From the NCBI GenBank assembly GCA_900618425.1, contig UZAN01039957.1, positions 4,708 to 49,774 of the forward strand: DNA of 45,067 nt, in the 5' to 3' direction. Under the pieces are notes generated by a model. The model was not told the DNA's origin. It made no database searches and was given only the letters and a program-made list of their open reading frames with translations. Both the position numbers and the translations under genes were made by a program. Position 1 is the stretch's first letter. Each line of letters starts with the position of its first letter. The stretch comes from Echinostoma caproni. Taxonomy: Eukaryota > Platyhelminthes > Trematoda > Plagiorchiida > Echinostomatidae. Positions 33,756-45,067 of the stretch are shown one piece after another.

Positions 33756-36700
33756 AAACGGTGGTAGGTTTTTTTCAGTCACTAACCACCCCAAAAGGGG
33801 AACACTTCCAAATGTGAGGCCTCTCGCCTAAACAAGGGGAGAAGATATTTTTCCGTTCCCCTTCCCTTTCAGAGTTTGAGACGACTGGGACGAGAAGAAA
33901 ACGTGAAGAACTACAATATAGAACACTCGCAGGGTAGGGGCTAACACGTGGTTTACTACCGAAGGAACTCTTGACAATCGATTGGCCGTGGCCATCTTCT
34001 GTCCTGTGCAAACTGACTGACTGACTGGATATCCGGGACGTCTCCAGACAGTGATCGATTATCCAATGCACAGCTTTTCGAAAGGCTGTATCAATACCAA
34101 ATGGAGCATTGAACAGATATGTACCGCGCCGAATAATGGAGTATACTCACCTTTTGACATCTATTCAAACTTTTGATAACCGTGTTCAACAAGTGACTAC
34201 TGTAGTGATCGTAAGTAGTTTGTTTCGATGCAGTTTGTCATTTTTACGGGCTAGGAGAATAATGTCAGAAGGAGGTCTATACAAAGCATAATTCAATGTG
34301 TCCGTGCTTTGGAACACACAATCGGGTGCACACGTTGAGATAGCTAAACGCTGCACTGGTAAACGTGAATCTCGCTGAACCCAGGAATAAAGAATAAGCC
34401 ACGGCTGATTTGACGGCCCGCAGTGAATCTTTTGTCCCGATCAGACTGATCTGTCTCCGAGAGGGTAAAGTTAGCCTCGTTGAGAACCGCATACTTCAAC
34501 AAACGAAAATTGTGAGGATAATTTTATCTCAAGCATCCCAAACCATCTAGGTGAGTTGAGCATTTAAATTAACTAAAGGCTAACAGTCTACGGAAGTGGT
34601 CATCCGCGCAAGCTTATTAGAGCCCAATAACGTTCACTTACATCAGTAGATTTCCGCTTTAAAATGCCTATTGGCATAGGAACTGAGAATCTTTGTTTGA
34701 ATTGCAGTCAGTAATCTGTGATTCCCATTATCGTCCATTCAAAAAAATTTTGAAGAATAAAGGATATCGGATATTTAATACCTAACTGGTAGAAACTAAA
34801 CTCAATGGTTACAGTTCTGTGGCTGGTTTATTGGCAGACTATAGGTCCAACCAATGTTATAAAAGACATCCTGTTTTCGGACTATACGAATCAAATAAGG
34901 GTCAGAAACATTATAGGAGGCAAAAGATAATCCCATTGCAGTATCTATCCATGGCTATAAAACCTACCTAGCTGATGTGGTAAGTGGGCCTTCTCGGTTT
35001 GAATGTGAAGAACAACGTACTGTCTGAATATCTGGTGAGTCCATGTATATTCGCCTTATCAACAATACTTTTTCCAACAAGGTGGAGCGTCAGCACATTC
35101 TGCAACTGTTATGACCAATTGGCGAGATGTTCGTTTGCAGTAGATTAGATAGAATGGACTTACATCAGGACCCGAGATATCTCCTGATTAAACTCTGTTA
35201 AACTTTTCCGTTCGACATTATGCAAAAAGAGAAAATTATATTATCCCCAATCACAGAACTCGGATTAGTGTATGCCTGAGGGGGGGGGGGGTTCTGATAC
35301 TATTTATGGCAGTAAATTAACAGAATATGGATTACAGACTGCAGATTTCACTGTCGGAGAAGGTGGAATTTTTAAACACCTAAAGTGGAAAAGAAAAGAG
35401 AAAAAGACTGTGGGTTTACAGAAGCTATGAACAGTCAATCAGTGGGAATCTTCAGGGGACCAGTTTGGAAATAGGACAAGACAGAAGCATGGAATCAACT
35501 TTTGCCTCCGCCAGATCTCTAAAACATAATTGAATAGAATTGCTTAGCCAGAAAAAATATGAACGCTCTCATTTATAGACATCCCAATGAATGGGAAATT
35601 CTTATCGCCAAAATAGTCTAGTAAACTCGCTATCTTAAATTAGTGTTTTTTCAGAAGATGCGCATCGGAAGTAATACAAGTCGAACGACCTTCGATGACC
35701 GCGTTTGGCAACTGATTACTTTAGTTTTTCTCAGTAGTCAGTCTGTATGAATTCTACCATACTTACGGACATGCAGGCCTTTCGCAGATATTATTTCTTA
35801 AGTATTGGCACACTTCGCAACAGAGGATTTTATTATGTAATGCATTTTAATCAGTGAAACAATAAAACACATACAATATCTGAAACCTCCGTAACTGCCA
35901 TTTAGTAATTTGGCCCAATTTTGCATTGTTTCGTTTGGCCGTTAATCAAAAGGTTACTATTTTAAACACCCGACGGTATGATATATTTTTGTCATGAAAT
36001 GAAAACGATTATTTCAAAGAGGGATTTAAATTAATGTTTATCAGTGGCAGGTGGTTCAAATATTGCGGGGTTTTTCTATTATTCCGTTAGATTCCCTCTA
36101 TGTACACATTTTGGAGATTTTGGATGTGGACATACCCCCATCCTGAATGATCTTGATTGAATTTCATTATATAACACATTTTCTCTGCGAATTTCCCTAT
36201 TGGGTAATGTGCGCATTACTGAGTAATAAGGCTTTTAGAAAAAACCGGCAATTGCTCCAGAACTATAGCAATACTCTGAACGGATCAAAGAGAAACATAC
36301 AAGCAGTCAGTTGCTGAGTACAAATATCAAGCGTCTTTCTAAACTTTGCCTTTTGCTGCATACCAACTCCTTTCCTTCAAACACCAAACTGCCAGTTGCA
36401 TATATTTCTGTAAATTTCTGTAGTTAATACGCCTGTGAGCTGATAAAGTAGAATTTTTTCCGGATTAGAACAAATATTTGCTTACTTTAAGAAGGTGATG
36501 CGTGATTTATTGTCCCCAATCAATGAACGATTCGTAAGTTTGCCTTAATCGTGTTTTCATATCCAACTATCAAGCAAATTACACATTCGGGTTTTGAAAA
36601 ACTTCAGTGCTTGAACAATGGCAATTGTTTTAGTTTTTCCAGGGGTGCACGGGACTGAAGAAAGAGGTGTACAATACCAGTGAAAGGACGAATACATCAG

Positions 36701-37796
36701 ACTGTGGGATCTATTAAATTTATTCTTGATGTAGTCGAAATACGATCTTGGTGAATTGCTTAGTTCTAATGGCTGCCTACTTCTTGAATTGAGGCTAATT
36801 TAACCATACTGGAATAATATAAAACTGAAACCTGATTGCCTGGATTTATTTAATTGAGCAGGTGCAAATAGACAGCAAGGTCAAAATGGTATTGTCCGAA
36901 TTAATGTGATTATCACCTCTCCGACGAGTGTAAATTTACTTCCATTGATAATCTGATGTCCCGTTTGACAGCCTAAGGTTATCTGAGTATAATACTGTTT
37001 AGGAGTCGTCATCAGTATCGTTGTCGAAGAAAATAGTTCAGCCAACCTTTTATCACCTTAAAAGATTCTGATAACCGTAAGCAACAACCGACTACAGTAA
37101 TGATTTTCACAAGTCAACTCAGATATGGTTTACTACTATTACGTATGTGTGGGCTTTCGATTGGCACACTTTTGCCATAGAAATTGACCGTGAAATGTGT
37201 TGATAACGTATTTCTGCCGATTGCTCCAAAGAAACCGTTATTTAAAGTTGCCACCACAGGTTTCCCTCTCGTTATTTCTAGTTATCCATCAGCCTCCGGA
37301 GACACATCTTAACCATTTAAACAATGCTTGAGCTATTTGATTTTGTGGAGTAGAAAAATAAGTTATAATGACTTTTTGGCACATATTATCAAATGATATA
37401 TCAAGAACTATCGAATGAGAGCCCAATGTGTGCGTTGTTGAAGATTTGTTCCCTAAGTTCGCTCTTCCGCTTGTGCTGCTATCCTTTGTAGTATTCCTAT
37501 AAAATGAATAGGTAAATGGGCCTATGGAAAAGAGCTGAACTGGTTTGGTTTGGTGTATACATCGACCGATGGGTGAATGGATAAACAGAGAGATAGCACT
37601 CGATTTATTTGTGGGTGAAACTTGGAAGTCAGATTTGTGTGCGTGCGAATGCTGCCACTGTTCATAACCAGCTCATACCCTAGCAGGGCCTTATTCGGTT
37701 GGTGCATAATTATTGTGAATGTAGTAAACGTTGGAAAGAACACGTTAGGGATGTCCAATATAGCACAAATTTCCCCCTCTTTTATTTAACGTTTAG
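33756..37796. other. No gene firmly recognised
   Basis: Holds a G12 run at 35280-35291 and a weak pair of similar 60-bp segments (34149-34210, 37043-37105). There are also isolated splice-like blocks, for example an acceptor before 34942 with a donor GTAAGT at 34980, and an acceptor at 36642. They are too short to call as exons. Confidence 0.4.
35280..35291. repeat. Poly(G) tract
   Basis: Run of about twelve G. Confidence 0.9.
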
Positions 37797-37881
37797 AAGC
37801 AATTTACAAGACTGGTGCCCAGCTCTCATGGCTCGTACAATCATTGAAATCACCTTCGTGAACAAACCGGAATCCACAAAG
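37797..37881 (+). CDS. Putative exon 1 of an unrecognised gene
   Basis: 85 bp between AACGTTTAG and GTATTT. In the frame that starts after one base it is fully open and reads SNLQDWCPALMARTIIEITF, continuing to PESTK, phase 0 at the end. It links in frame to the next putative exon 55 bp downstream. Upstream exons were not found. No domain recognised; the chain is called because four successive junctions agree in phase, not from homology. Confidence 0.4.
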
Positions 37882-37936
37882 GTATTTGTTTTGAGTAGAA
37901 AAATATCATTCATTTATTCGCGTCACGCCATTCCAG

Positions 37937-37978
37937 GAGATGATAAAGAGAATTAAGAACATTGCATTTGAAAATCAA
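37937..37978 (+). CDS. Putative exon 2 of the unrecognised gene
   Basis: 42 bp between ATTCCAG and GTGAGC, reading EMIKRIKNIAFENQ, phase 0 at both ends. The intron before it would be only 55 bp, within the range of short flatworm introns. Confidence 0.35.
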
Positions 37979-39149
37979 GTGAGCAACAAACTCTCTTGGT
38001 TATCGACATACAAGTATGATAATGGAAACTGAAATATATTTCTCTGTTGACTGTCGTGTATCACGTATTCGATAAACATTTGTATATCTGTACTAACCAT
38101 GTAGTATTTCTTTATTTTACTCTATTGAAAATACGATTGGGAACCAATTTGCAAGAATGGGACTGAGGACGGCCAAATGACTCCTACGGATAAACACGAG
38201 TGAAGAGGACGGCAATTATCTGTCCATACTCACAAAGGGAACACGATCTGCGCACATGCTTCGGCCGGAAAAGTTAGCATTACCATGAGACTGCTAGATT
38301 TTTCACAGTCCTTTCCATTTTCTTATGCTTCCAGTTCTGATTTTAGGTTATATCAATGATCAATGGTATGTGATTTATTTCTAAATTTTCTATTCGCGAA
38401 TAAACCTATCGCATAACATTTATGAGAATGTTGGTAAAGTATCTGCAAATTCGAACCTAGGTTGAGCCTACTCGTAAGTAGTAACTCCCAATCTACGCCA
38501 TACCTTTACAAGTTGGCTCCAACACGTTTGTAACGTTTCTAGTATGCGTGTAATCCCGTTGATACCGCAATTCGGGCGAAAAATAATATTCAGTAATTGA
38601 TGTTCATATTTCAATGAACGGATAAAACCTTGAGTTGTTTGGTGGTGGTAAAATTCCAAGTGGATGGAATGGGTAATTGCGTATAGGTGTATGCTCTTAA
38701 ATGTCATGTGATTCACTCCTTACTGCCGATCATTCAAATGAAGCCTGTTGGGTTCATAACCAGGTTCTAGGTGAACAGTATTATTTTATGTTGCGGATTA
38801 AAACAACCAAAATTGCTAAATATAATATGTGCTCGAAACCACAAATACATTATCATATTTCATAAACCAATTTTTGGCAATACATTAAAATACGTGCATT
38901 TTGCCATGCATAATCACATTTAGCGATTCTGATCGAAGACTTTTTTGTACTGGGGCTATGGTTGTTAAATAAGCCCACAGGGCTTTATTACAGAAAAAAG
39001 AATATTAAAGAGTAAAGTGTGAAAATCTTGTAAGATGATCGATATTTCAAAGGCTGTCTTGGAATTACGTTTTTATTCACATTTGGTGCTACTATTTGTA
39101 AGCATATATTGGACACCAAAAAATTTTTAATATACTCACCATGGCATGT

Positions 39150-39310
39150 GCCATGTTATAAATTGAAAAAGAAGCCCCAGCCCGAAGGTTCGCGGTTCGG
39201 TTCGAGACACGGACACGAAACGTAGACACCGCTGATGAGTCCCAAAGCTGTCCAGTGCTCTTTGTCGGTTATCCCAAAAATTTCCATCGCACATGAGAAG
39301 CTGATATAAT
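39150..39310 (+). mobile_element. tRNA-derived SINE with broken hammerhead core
   Basis: A B-box-like GGTTCGAGACA (39199-39209; GGTTCG occurs three times in overlapping context) is followed by CTGATGAGTCCCAAA (39232-39246) and TGTCCAGTGCTC. CTGATGAG, stem-II 5' strand and the GTC plus stem-I strand are kept. However, the stem-II 3' strand and the catalytic GAAA that should lie between CAAA and GTC are missing. It sits between putative exons 2 and 3 of the unrecognised gene. The A box is not clear. Confidence 0.6.
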
Positions 39311-39451
39311 TCGGTGTACAACTCAAAAAGTTGTCTAACACTTGTGCTGTACATCAGCCGTAATTGTCACCTAGGATAAAATACTAGAATTTTTGAACAA
39401 TTCCAGTTCCATATTTGGTGTTTCGATCTCCGATTCATTCTATATTTGCAG

Positions 39452-39486
39452 AATTTTCCAAAAGTATTTGACTCTGATTCGCGCTC
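39452..39486 (+). CDS. Putative exon 3 of the unrecognised gene
   Basis: 35 bp between ATATTTGCAG and GTGAGT, reading NFPKVFDSDSR plus two bases. It starts in phase 0 as required by the previous block and ends in phase 2. Confidence 0.35.
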
Positions 39487-40252
39487 GTGAGTATCTAAAA
39501 ATTATGTTTGATATTTATGCTATAAGTATAGTTGTGTTCACAGTAATTTAAAAACTGCCTAATTTATTGTAGATTGTGAAGAACACTAGCTGGAAAATAA
39601 TTTAAGCTATTTTTTTAAACAGCGTTTATAGAAACCGGTTAATCCAGGGTGTAAATATGAAATAACTTTTCTTAATTACAATTTGTTTATCCTTCTGAAT
39701 GCGTAAAAACCATAAAAAGCAGAAGATGAAATATTTTACCTTTGAAGTTGTCGATTGACTGAGAATGTGGAAGTTTAGTATTTGTTTTAGTTTTTTGTTA
39801 ACCAGCACTTTGAAATAAAGTCCTTTGAAGCCCCAAAGAAAGAAGGATGTACAATTTAGAGAAACGTACTGAGTATCAGGTGGGATCACATCATCATACC
39901 TCAGTGAGTATAAACAAATGGATAAAAAAAAACAAATATTACTGACTGTAAAGTCAAAAGATCCATTAGAGAAGTTAAAACAGTCAATTAGGGAAGCCAA
40001 ATCTGCACACATCAGCTTTGGATATCAGTTAATGGTTTGATCAAGTTAGTTAACGTGTGAACCAATCTCAGCTAATATTGTCTTCGAAATTGGGAAAAAT
40101 CTGATATTCGTTTGCAACGTGGTTTACACAGGTTACACTTTGCCATTGGAAAGCAGCAAACTATACTTTGTTGATGCATATTAAAAAAACTTCCACTCGA
40201 AATATTCATTCTTAAATCTATTTGTTCATAACTGAAACCATCAATTTTCTAG

Positions 40253-40352
40253 AACGTTTCTCATGCTTAATACTCCTCTGACAATGAACGTTGATGCCAA
40301 CACATTGGTTCAAATAAAATTCGTCCCATCAAACCAACGCATACTTTGGTTA
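40253..40352 (+). CDS. Putative exon 4 of the unrecognised gene
   Basis: 100 bp between CAATTTTCTAG and GTGAGC. After the base that completes the previous codon it reads TFLMLNTPLTMNVDANTLVQ and then IKFVPSNQRILWL, open throughout and ending in phase 0. The alternation of hydrophobic and polar residues with a V-x-I-x-F-x-P turn is reminiscent of beta-sandwich repeats, but this is only an impression. Confidence 0.45.
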
Positions 40353-40899
40353 GTGAGCAAGAGACATAACTTGTCTTCAATGATTCATTTTCGGTGTGCA
40401 AAATATGGCAGTTTACATAACCCAGCTGTAAAATGAAGGGTGAGAGTAGTATGTACTAAAAGGAAGCAGTAGATCTTCTGCGCTCCATTGTTAGACGCTA
40501 AATGAAGTTTCCATTTAGTTTGAGCTGTACGGAACGTTTTTAGTGAATGCACTGTTCTGACCTCGCGGTTTATCTATTCAGCAAGCGTTGGCTAAACCGC
40601 TCTTCGATGCCTTTTAGGGAAACATCGGAAAACGCTACCTGGTTTTCAGTTTTTACCCCTATAGTGAAGTTGTTATCAGGGTGTGCACCTGTTACACTTG
40701 CCAATGGCCAATTTGGATTACTATCCTAGTCAAATAAACACAATACATCACCGAATTTGCTTTATTTTTCTTTTTAATGGAAGCTTTGGTTGCACTGTTT
40801 GTTAGCATTGTCCTAAAGGTGTTCTCAGACAACGAGTCTACGAGTCTACAACGAGCCCACTGTGACACCTTCTGATGATAAATAACATCAATGGATTTG

Positions 40900-41125
40900 C
40901 GTCGCACTTTCTTCGTGAAAAAATAAAGTAACTTATGTAACTTAATTTATCAGTCGAGATACCGATATTATTACCATGGACGCAGGCCGCTACGCAATCG
41001 ATCTTTTCTTTGATAGGGGAGTTAGTGAATAGCGAAGTTAAATCGAGAGGCAGCATTCGTAGTCCAGTTCCATTGAAGTCCTTTATCGTATCCGCCAGAT
41101 CAAAAGAGTGTCGTAGGGCATGCTT
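40900..41125 (-). pseudogene. Penelope-like element fragment, reverse-transcriptase part
   Basis: The - strand reads HALRHSFDLADTIKDFNG, then LPLDLTSLFTNSPIKE. This is the PLE reverse-transcriptase signature (S-F-D-V-x-S-L-F-T-N-V-P and the block before it). The aspartate of the D-x-x-S-L-F-T motif is present, but the later catalytic box is not found. It lies in what would be the intron between putative exons 4 and 5. Confidence 0.65.
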
Positions 41126-41453
41126 CGGTAATTCAGTCTGTCGGTTTCAGTCTACTCAACAACCATTAAGCCAGTCCGTTATAGGTTGGGATACACCTGA
41201 TTGAAACAGCGTTCTTTTGTATTTTTGGCAGTTAGGATATTCTCGGAATCCTCGTCATAATGAATCGGATATGCCCGAATGTGGTCGCGTCAATCTTAAT
41301 TCCTGCAGTCCTTCATTGTGATATGTTGCTGCTCTGTCTTACGGTTGTATTCACCTGAGAGTTGGCTTTAGTTTGGAATTTTTGTTTGAAAGTTCTGAAA
41401 TCATTGGTTTTCCAGGTTGACATCAATATCACTTATGTGTTTATTTGTCTAGG

Positions 41454-41716
41454 ATATGCGGTTTGTAGAGTTTAACCGTAAAAAGGAACCATTGGATGAA
41501 TTCTGGTTATTGCTAAGTGTTTACAAATATCATTGTAGAAAATCAAGACTATGCTCTCCATATGTTTTAGCTACAATTATACTAGATTCGATTTTACCGT
41601 CTAGACAGTCTGTTTTGGAATTTTGCATACGACATCATTCCTTGCTACGTACAAGTATCTTGCAGTTACATTCAATGTCATTGGTCTATCAAACTTGCAT
41701 AAAGAAAGACAAGCAA
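41454..41716 (+). CDS. Putative exon 5 of the unrecognised gene (3' end undefined)
   Basis: After ATTTGTCTAG, an open frame in phase 0 reads DMRFVEFNRKKEPLDEFWLL and continues to a TGA at 41717-41719. It may be spliced earlier (weak GTATCT near 41657) or end here. Phase agrees with putative exon 4. Confidence 0.35.
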
Positions 41717-42440
41717 TGATCTGCTGATCTGTTGTAGGCACGTTTTTCGTCCAGTGACATTAAGAAAAAACTTTTCCCTAAAGATAAAACAAACACGCTA
41801 GATTTATGGTTCATTTTTATCCTTCACGATTCCAAAGATATTACGAGGGGGTCAATAAACTTTTCAGTATGTTTTTGAATTATGGCGCACAACTTTCATT
41901 TGTTCATTTCACTCATCAACCAGTTTGATCGGCTTAGAGGTAGCGAGATGTACACGCACGGAAAAACCATCAAATAGCGAAAAAAGTAGATCAGTAGATC
42001 GGTCGAGCAAGCTGCATAGTTAACTAGTTTACAGGCCTTATGACCCAGAGTGTGGTCCAATATGTTTACAGAATTGGAACAATACCCACTGTCCATTTGT
42101 TCGGATGATTCCACATTTGAGCGTGACACACACGTACACAAACAACTTAGTTACACAAATCTGTGACATCTTCGACAACCTTCGGTAAGGCCACTTAGGT
42201 CTTGCTTTGTTTATCGGCTAATGTTGTCACTGTGATGAACCATGAGAAATTCGAGCCAGTTGAATGTTCATGGACACTAACGCGTACACAACAAACGTTC
42301 TCGTTCACCAGTGAGATGGGTTGATAAACGAGCGCGCGTTTGTAGTCCGGCATTTCAGATGTGTTCGGTGACTTTAGCTGAGATTACGAATCCTAGTTTC
42401 CCCCCGGGGTATCCCATAGGTACTTGCACATCATTTTCAG

Positions 42441-42572
42441 TTTGAACAGGATGTTTACGTAACAGGAGACAGTTCTCGGAGCGGCAAACAACGAGAAACT
42501 CACGATCCGGTGGAAATGTGGTTCAACCAAATGCATCTTATACATTCTGCGTATATTTTACGACGGAAATAG
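42441..42572 (+). CDS. Putative exon 6 / terminal exon of the unrecognised gene
   Basis: After the acceptor CATCATTTTCAG, only phase 0 stays open: FEQDVYVTGDSSRSGKQRE and DPVEMWFNQMHLIHSAYIL, to TAG at 42570-42572. A competing open frame (42518-42805) overlaps on the same strand. Its connection to putative exon 5 is not established because no good phase-0 donor was found there. Confidence 0.3.
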   Translation, partial: FEQDVYVTGDSSRSGKQRETHDPVEMWFNQMHLIHSAYILRRK

Positions 42573-45067
42573 GCGGGAATTGCTTGCGGGTATGGACACA
42601 TTTTATTACCCCAGACATAAAAATAACTCGCGGTTTGGTAAATGGAAATAAAAAGGCCTATTTGCGAACAATAAAGCCCAACTCTTCAGTAAATTGGATT
42701 CGTAAAATCAACTCAATACATGAATTAAATCATGAGCAGACACGTATGTATATCAAGATAGATCGATTGGATATAAATGATAATTATAAGAAAAAATACA
42801 TATAGTTGCAGGATTACAATGCCACTTGAAACTGGACTTATTTTAACTCATTTACTAGCATTCCAAGTGACACTTTGCCCAACGTGACTGTGATATGACA
42901 GCGTAACAATGGGACTTCAATTCTTTTTACGGATAATTTACAAAACAGAATAAAAAACCATGAGTGACTCGCAAAAATACTTATTTACCTTACAGTATGG
43001 GAGCTGAAAACAACGTTACTAACGCAATTGCTCGAAAATATCAGCTTTCATGCTAAAGGCAAGCGATCGAAAAACAGAGATTGTGATGTTCAATTTATCA
43101 GGGGTGAATGTGTGAGGTTTTCAATGCGCATTGGTAATTACGGGTAAATGCAAAGGAGACAGACAGCATTATTTTCATTGGTTCACAATCAGTGCATTTC
43201 TCTTATGCTTATAGAACAGAGCGTAATGTCACAAGTACCGAAGCCATGTGGGGCGTTTTCGAAAACTTGGTATCCGTCGTTTAGTTTCCAGCCACGAGGT
43301 GACTCGATCGAGAGTCAGTTCATTCAAAACGAACGGGTGGATGCCGATTTAACAAGACTGTCCTGTTCCACTGTAGGCAATTTGTTGACTAAATGGTAAA
43401 GGTATAACAACTCGGCCAAACCGTAAACCAAGACCGAGAAAAAATTATCTACGGGGGAATGTTTAATTGAATGGTTGTACTGTTTCCCATTTAAAAAAGT
43501 ACTGCGACCCCTAATCATAAAAGATCGATTTTGACCGTGATGCTTCGCATCAGAAAAACGCCCGCAAAAGCCATTCAGTAGCCCCGAAAATTTAAACAAA
43601 TTGCATAACAGTTTTCAGTTCAACGAAATGCATTGTTAGAGCAGATAGAACGAGGTTAAAAACTTCGGAAGCACTTTGTAGAGCACGCTGTCTCTCTCAT
43701 CCTGGTTAGGAATCATAAACTGTAGTGGAAATTAACCGAGTACAACGCGACGCAAACCCAAACACGAGTTTGGAAATTCGACATAGCGAACGATTATTAA
43801 TCAATACACGAATCAAATATCCCATCTAAATTTACAGTTCATCCGGTATACTATACAGTCTGGAAGCATCGGATTTGAGGTTTGTTCTTGCTAGGACTAT
43901 CTGCATTGTCAAGCGGCATGTTTTGACTCCGAACCCCAGCAGAGATAAAGTTTGTATGAGGATGATCAATTGAATCTACGCTGTTTTCACTACTTACCTT
44001 ATCGTTGTTGATCATCCCGGCATTGAGAGGTCGAGTCACATTGATCCCACTATTTTTTCACTTTGTGTACAATATAAAACCGAATTTGCTACAGGATTCC
44101 ATTTATTGTTTTTCCTTAGGTCCATTTTGGATCGTTCGTGCACCTCTCTCAGCTGCCCAGCTGTAGACCTGATGCACTTCTAGCCCGTTAGTGCACCTGT
44201 GGTTGAAGTATAGAACGCTCGATTCTGCTGCCTTTATCTGTGTTTACTTATTACTTGCTCCTGTGGAGCAGAGTATGCCGACCGCACGACCGGGTGTCTG
44301 TCCGAGCGTATCCGTGAGCTTCACCCTGCGTGTTTTAGAGGCGGGGCAATTAGGTCAATCACAAGTGCCGTTGTGTAGCAACATATTGACAGTAATCACA
44401 TCGTACACGTGATCGAAGCGTTTTGACCTCTAGACAGAATCAGAACGGCACGGTTTCCGTGTCCTAGCTGCAGCGGAGGTAGGTAGCATCCGCCTCAATC
44501 CGTCTAAACAAACCCCTTTGTGTGTTCCAAATGAAATTTGTGCAAGCACTCAAGCTCTCATAGTAGGATTGCCGACAAGTGACACTCCACGTAACATCGG
44601 AACAAATAATAAACCACTCCTGACGAATCCAGGTCACTCACTTGCAAAGCGGTGCCAATTATGTTGCAAAGTGTTGGACATTTTAATTACTTTCCTTTCC
44701 TCCGTAAATCCCTTTGTGTTGTAATAGCATGATTAAGAGGCACTGAGAACGAGCTTCTTGAACAATTTTGGGTTCTCTCAGCATTATGGGATAGCATTAC
44801 AGGATTGGATTGGTCACAAAAGTAATGTTCCCGTAGGTGCCTGACGCACTTCCCCCGAGTCTGACCGGAATAACCAACTCAAGTTAGTTGAGATATCATT
44901 TTCACTGACAGTCAACGAGCACACGTGCACCGCTAGATTCAATGGAGAGCACAGTTGACTGTCGAATCGCATTATTCTTAAGCATCACACTAAAACAAAT
45001 CTTGCACTGTTTAATCACGTACAAGCAAACTAGTTCGACAAGATTCGATTCACATTAACTGAAAGTG
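42573..45067. other. No gene firmly recognised
   Basis: A splice-acceptor-like TTTTTCCTTAG precedes a 23-codon open block at 44120-44190 that ends in a stop; it could be another terminal exon. A GC-richer patch occurs at about 44260-44360. Confidence 0.35.

Noticed and set aside
1..45067. CRISPR arrays, bacterial operons, tRNA or rRNA genes
   Set aside because: None seen. tRNA-like A/B boxes occur only within SINEs, without a foldable cloverleaf of a functional tRNA.

Overview
The window looks like nuclear DNA from a digenean flatworm (trematode). It is AT-rich, with no bacterial gene organisation and no operons. It holds a split globin gene with the classical animal globin intron positions, decayed CR1/Jockey-type LINEs and Penelope-like (PLE) fragments. 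It also has short tRNA-derived SINEs, two of which carry the hammerhead-ribozyme core familiar from schistosome Sm-alpha-type repeats. The globin aligns without gaps to my recollection of trematode haemoglobins. This is memory and alignment by eye, not a database result, and the species cannot be named from the sequence alone.

Layout. 1-9394: repeat-rich, no gene recognised. It contains a retroelement 3' end with a hairpin and an (ATACA)n tail (about 10-177). It also has a striking pair of apparently identical 422-bp inverted arms (2686-3107 and 5442-5863), one flank of which carries a tRNA-derived SINE. 9395-9440 is a (CA)n tract about 420 bp upstream of the globin start codon. 9857-33029: a three-exon globin gene on the + strand (exons 9857-9963, 31922-32147 and 32913-33029; 149 codons), with a first intron of about 22 kb that makes up half the window. 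That intron contains a hammerhead SINE (11600-11815), one LINE nested inside another (14520-18710, - strand), a PLE endonuclease fragment, a second copy of the (ACAAT)n-tailed element, a hammerhead-like relic near 26.9 kb, a 550-bp assembly gap and an (AAC)n microsatellite.

33.5-45 kb: a CR1 C-terminal fragment, then a chain of phase-compatible putative exons (37797-42572, + strand) of an unrecognised gene. A PLE reverse-transcriptase fragment and a hammerhead SINE with a broken core lie among them.

The only well-supported host gene is the globin. Its predicted haem pocket is unusual: the proximal histidine is kept, but Tyr replaces the near-invariant Phe at CD1, Leu sits at E7 and Tyr at E11. 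The other strong signals are structural: the homogenised inverted repeat whose identity drops exactly at a SINE insertion, the hammerhead SINEs, and the covarying 3'-end hairpin.
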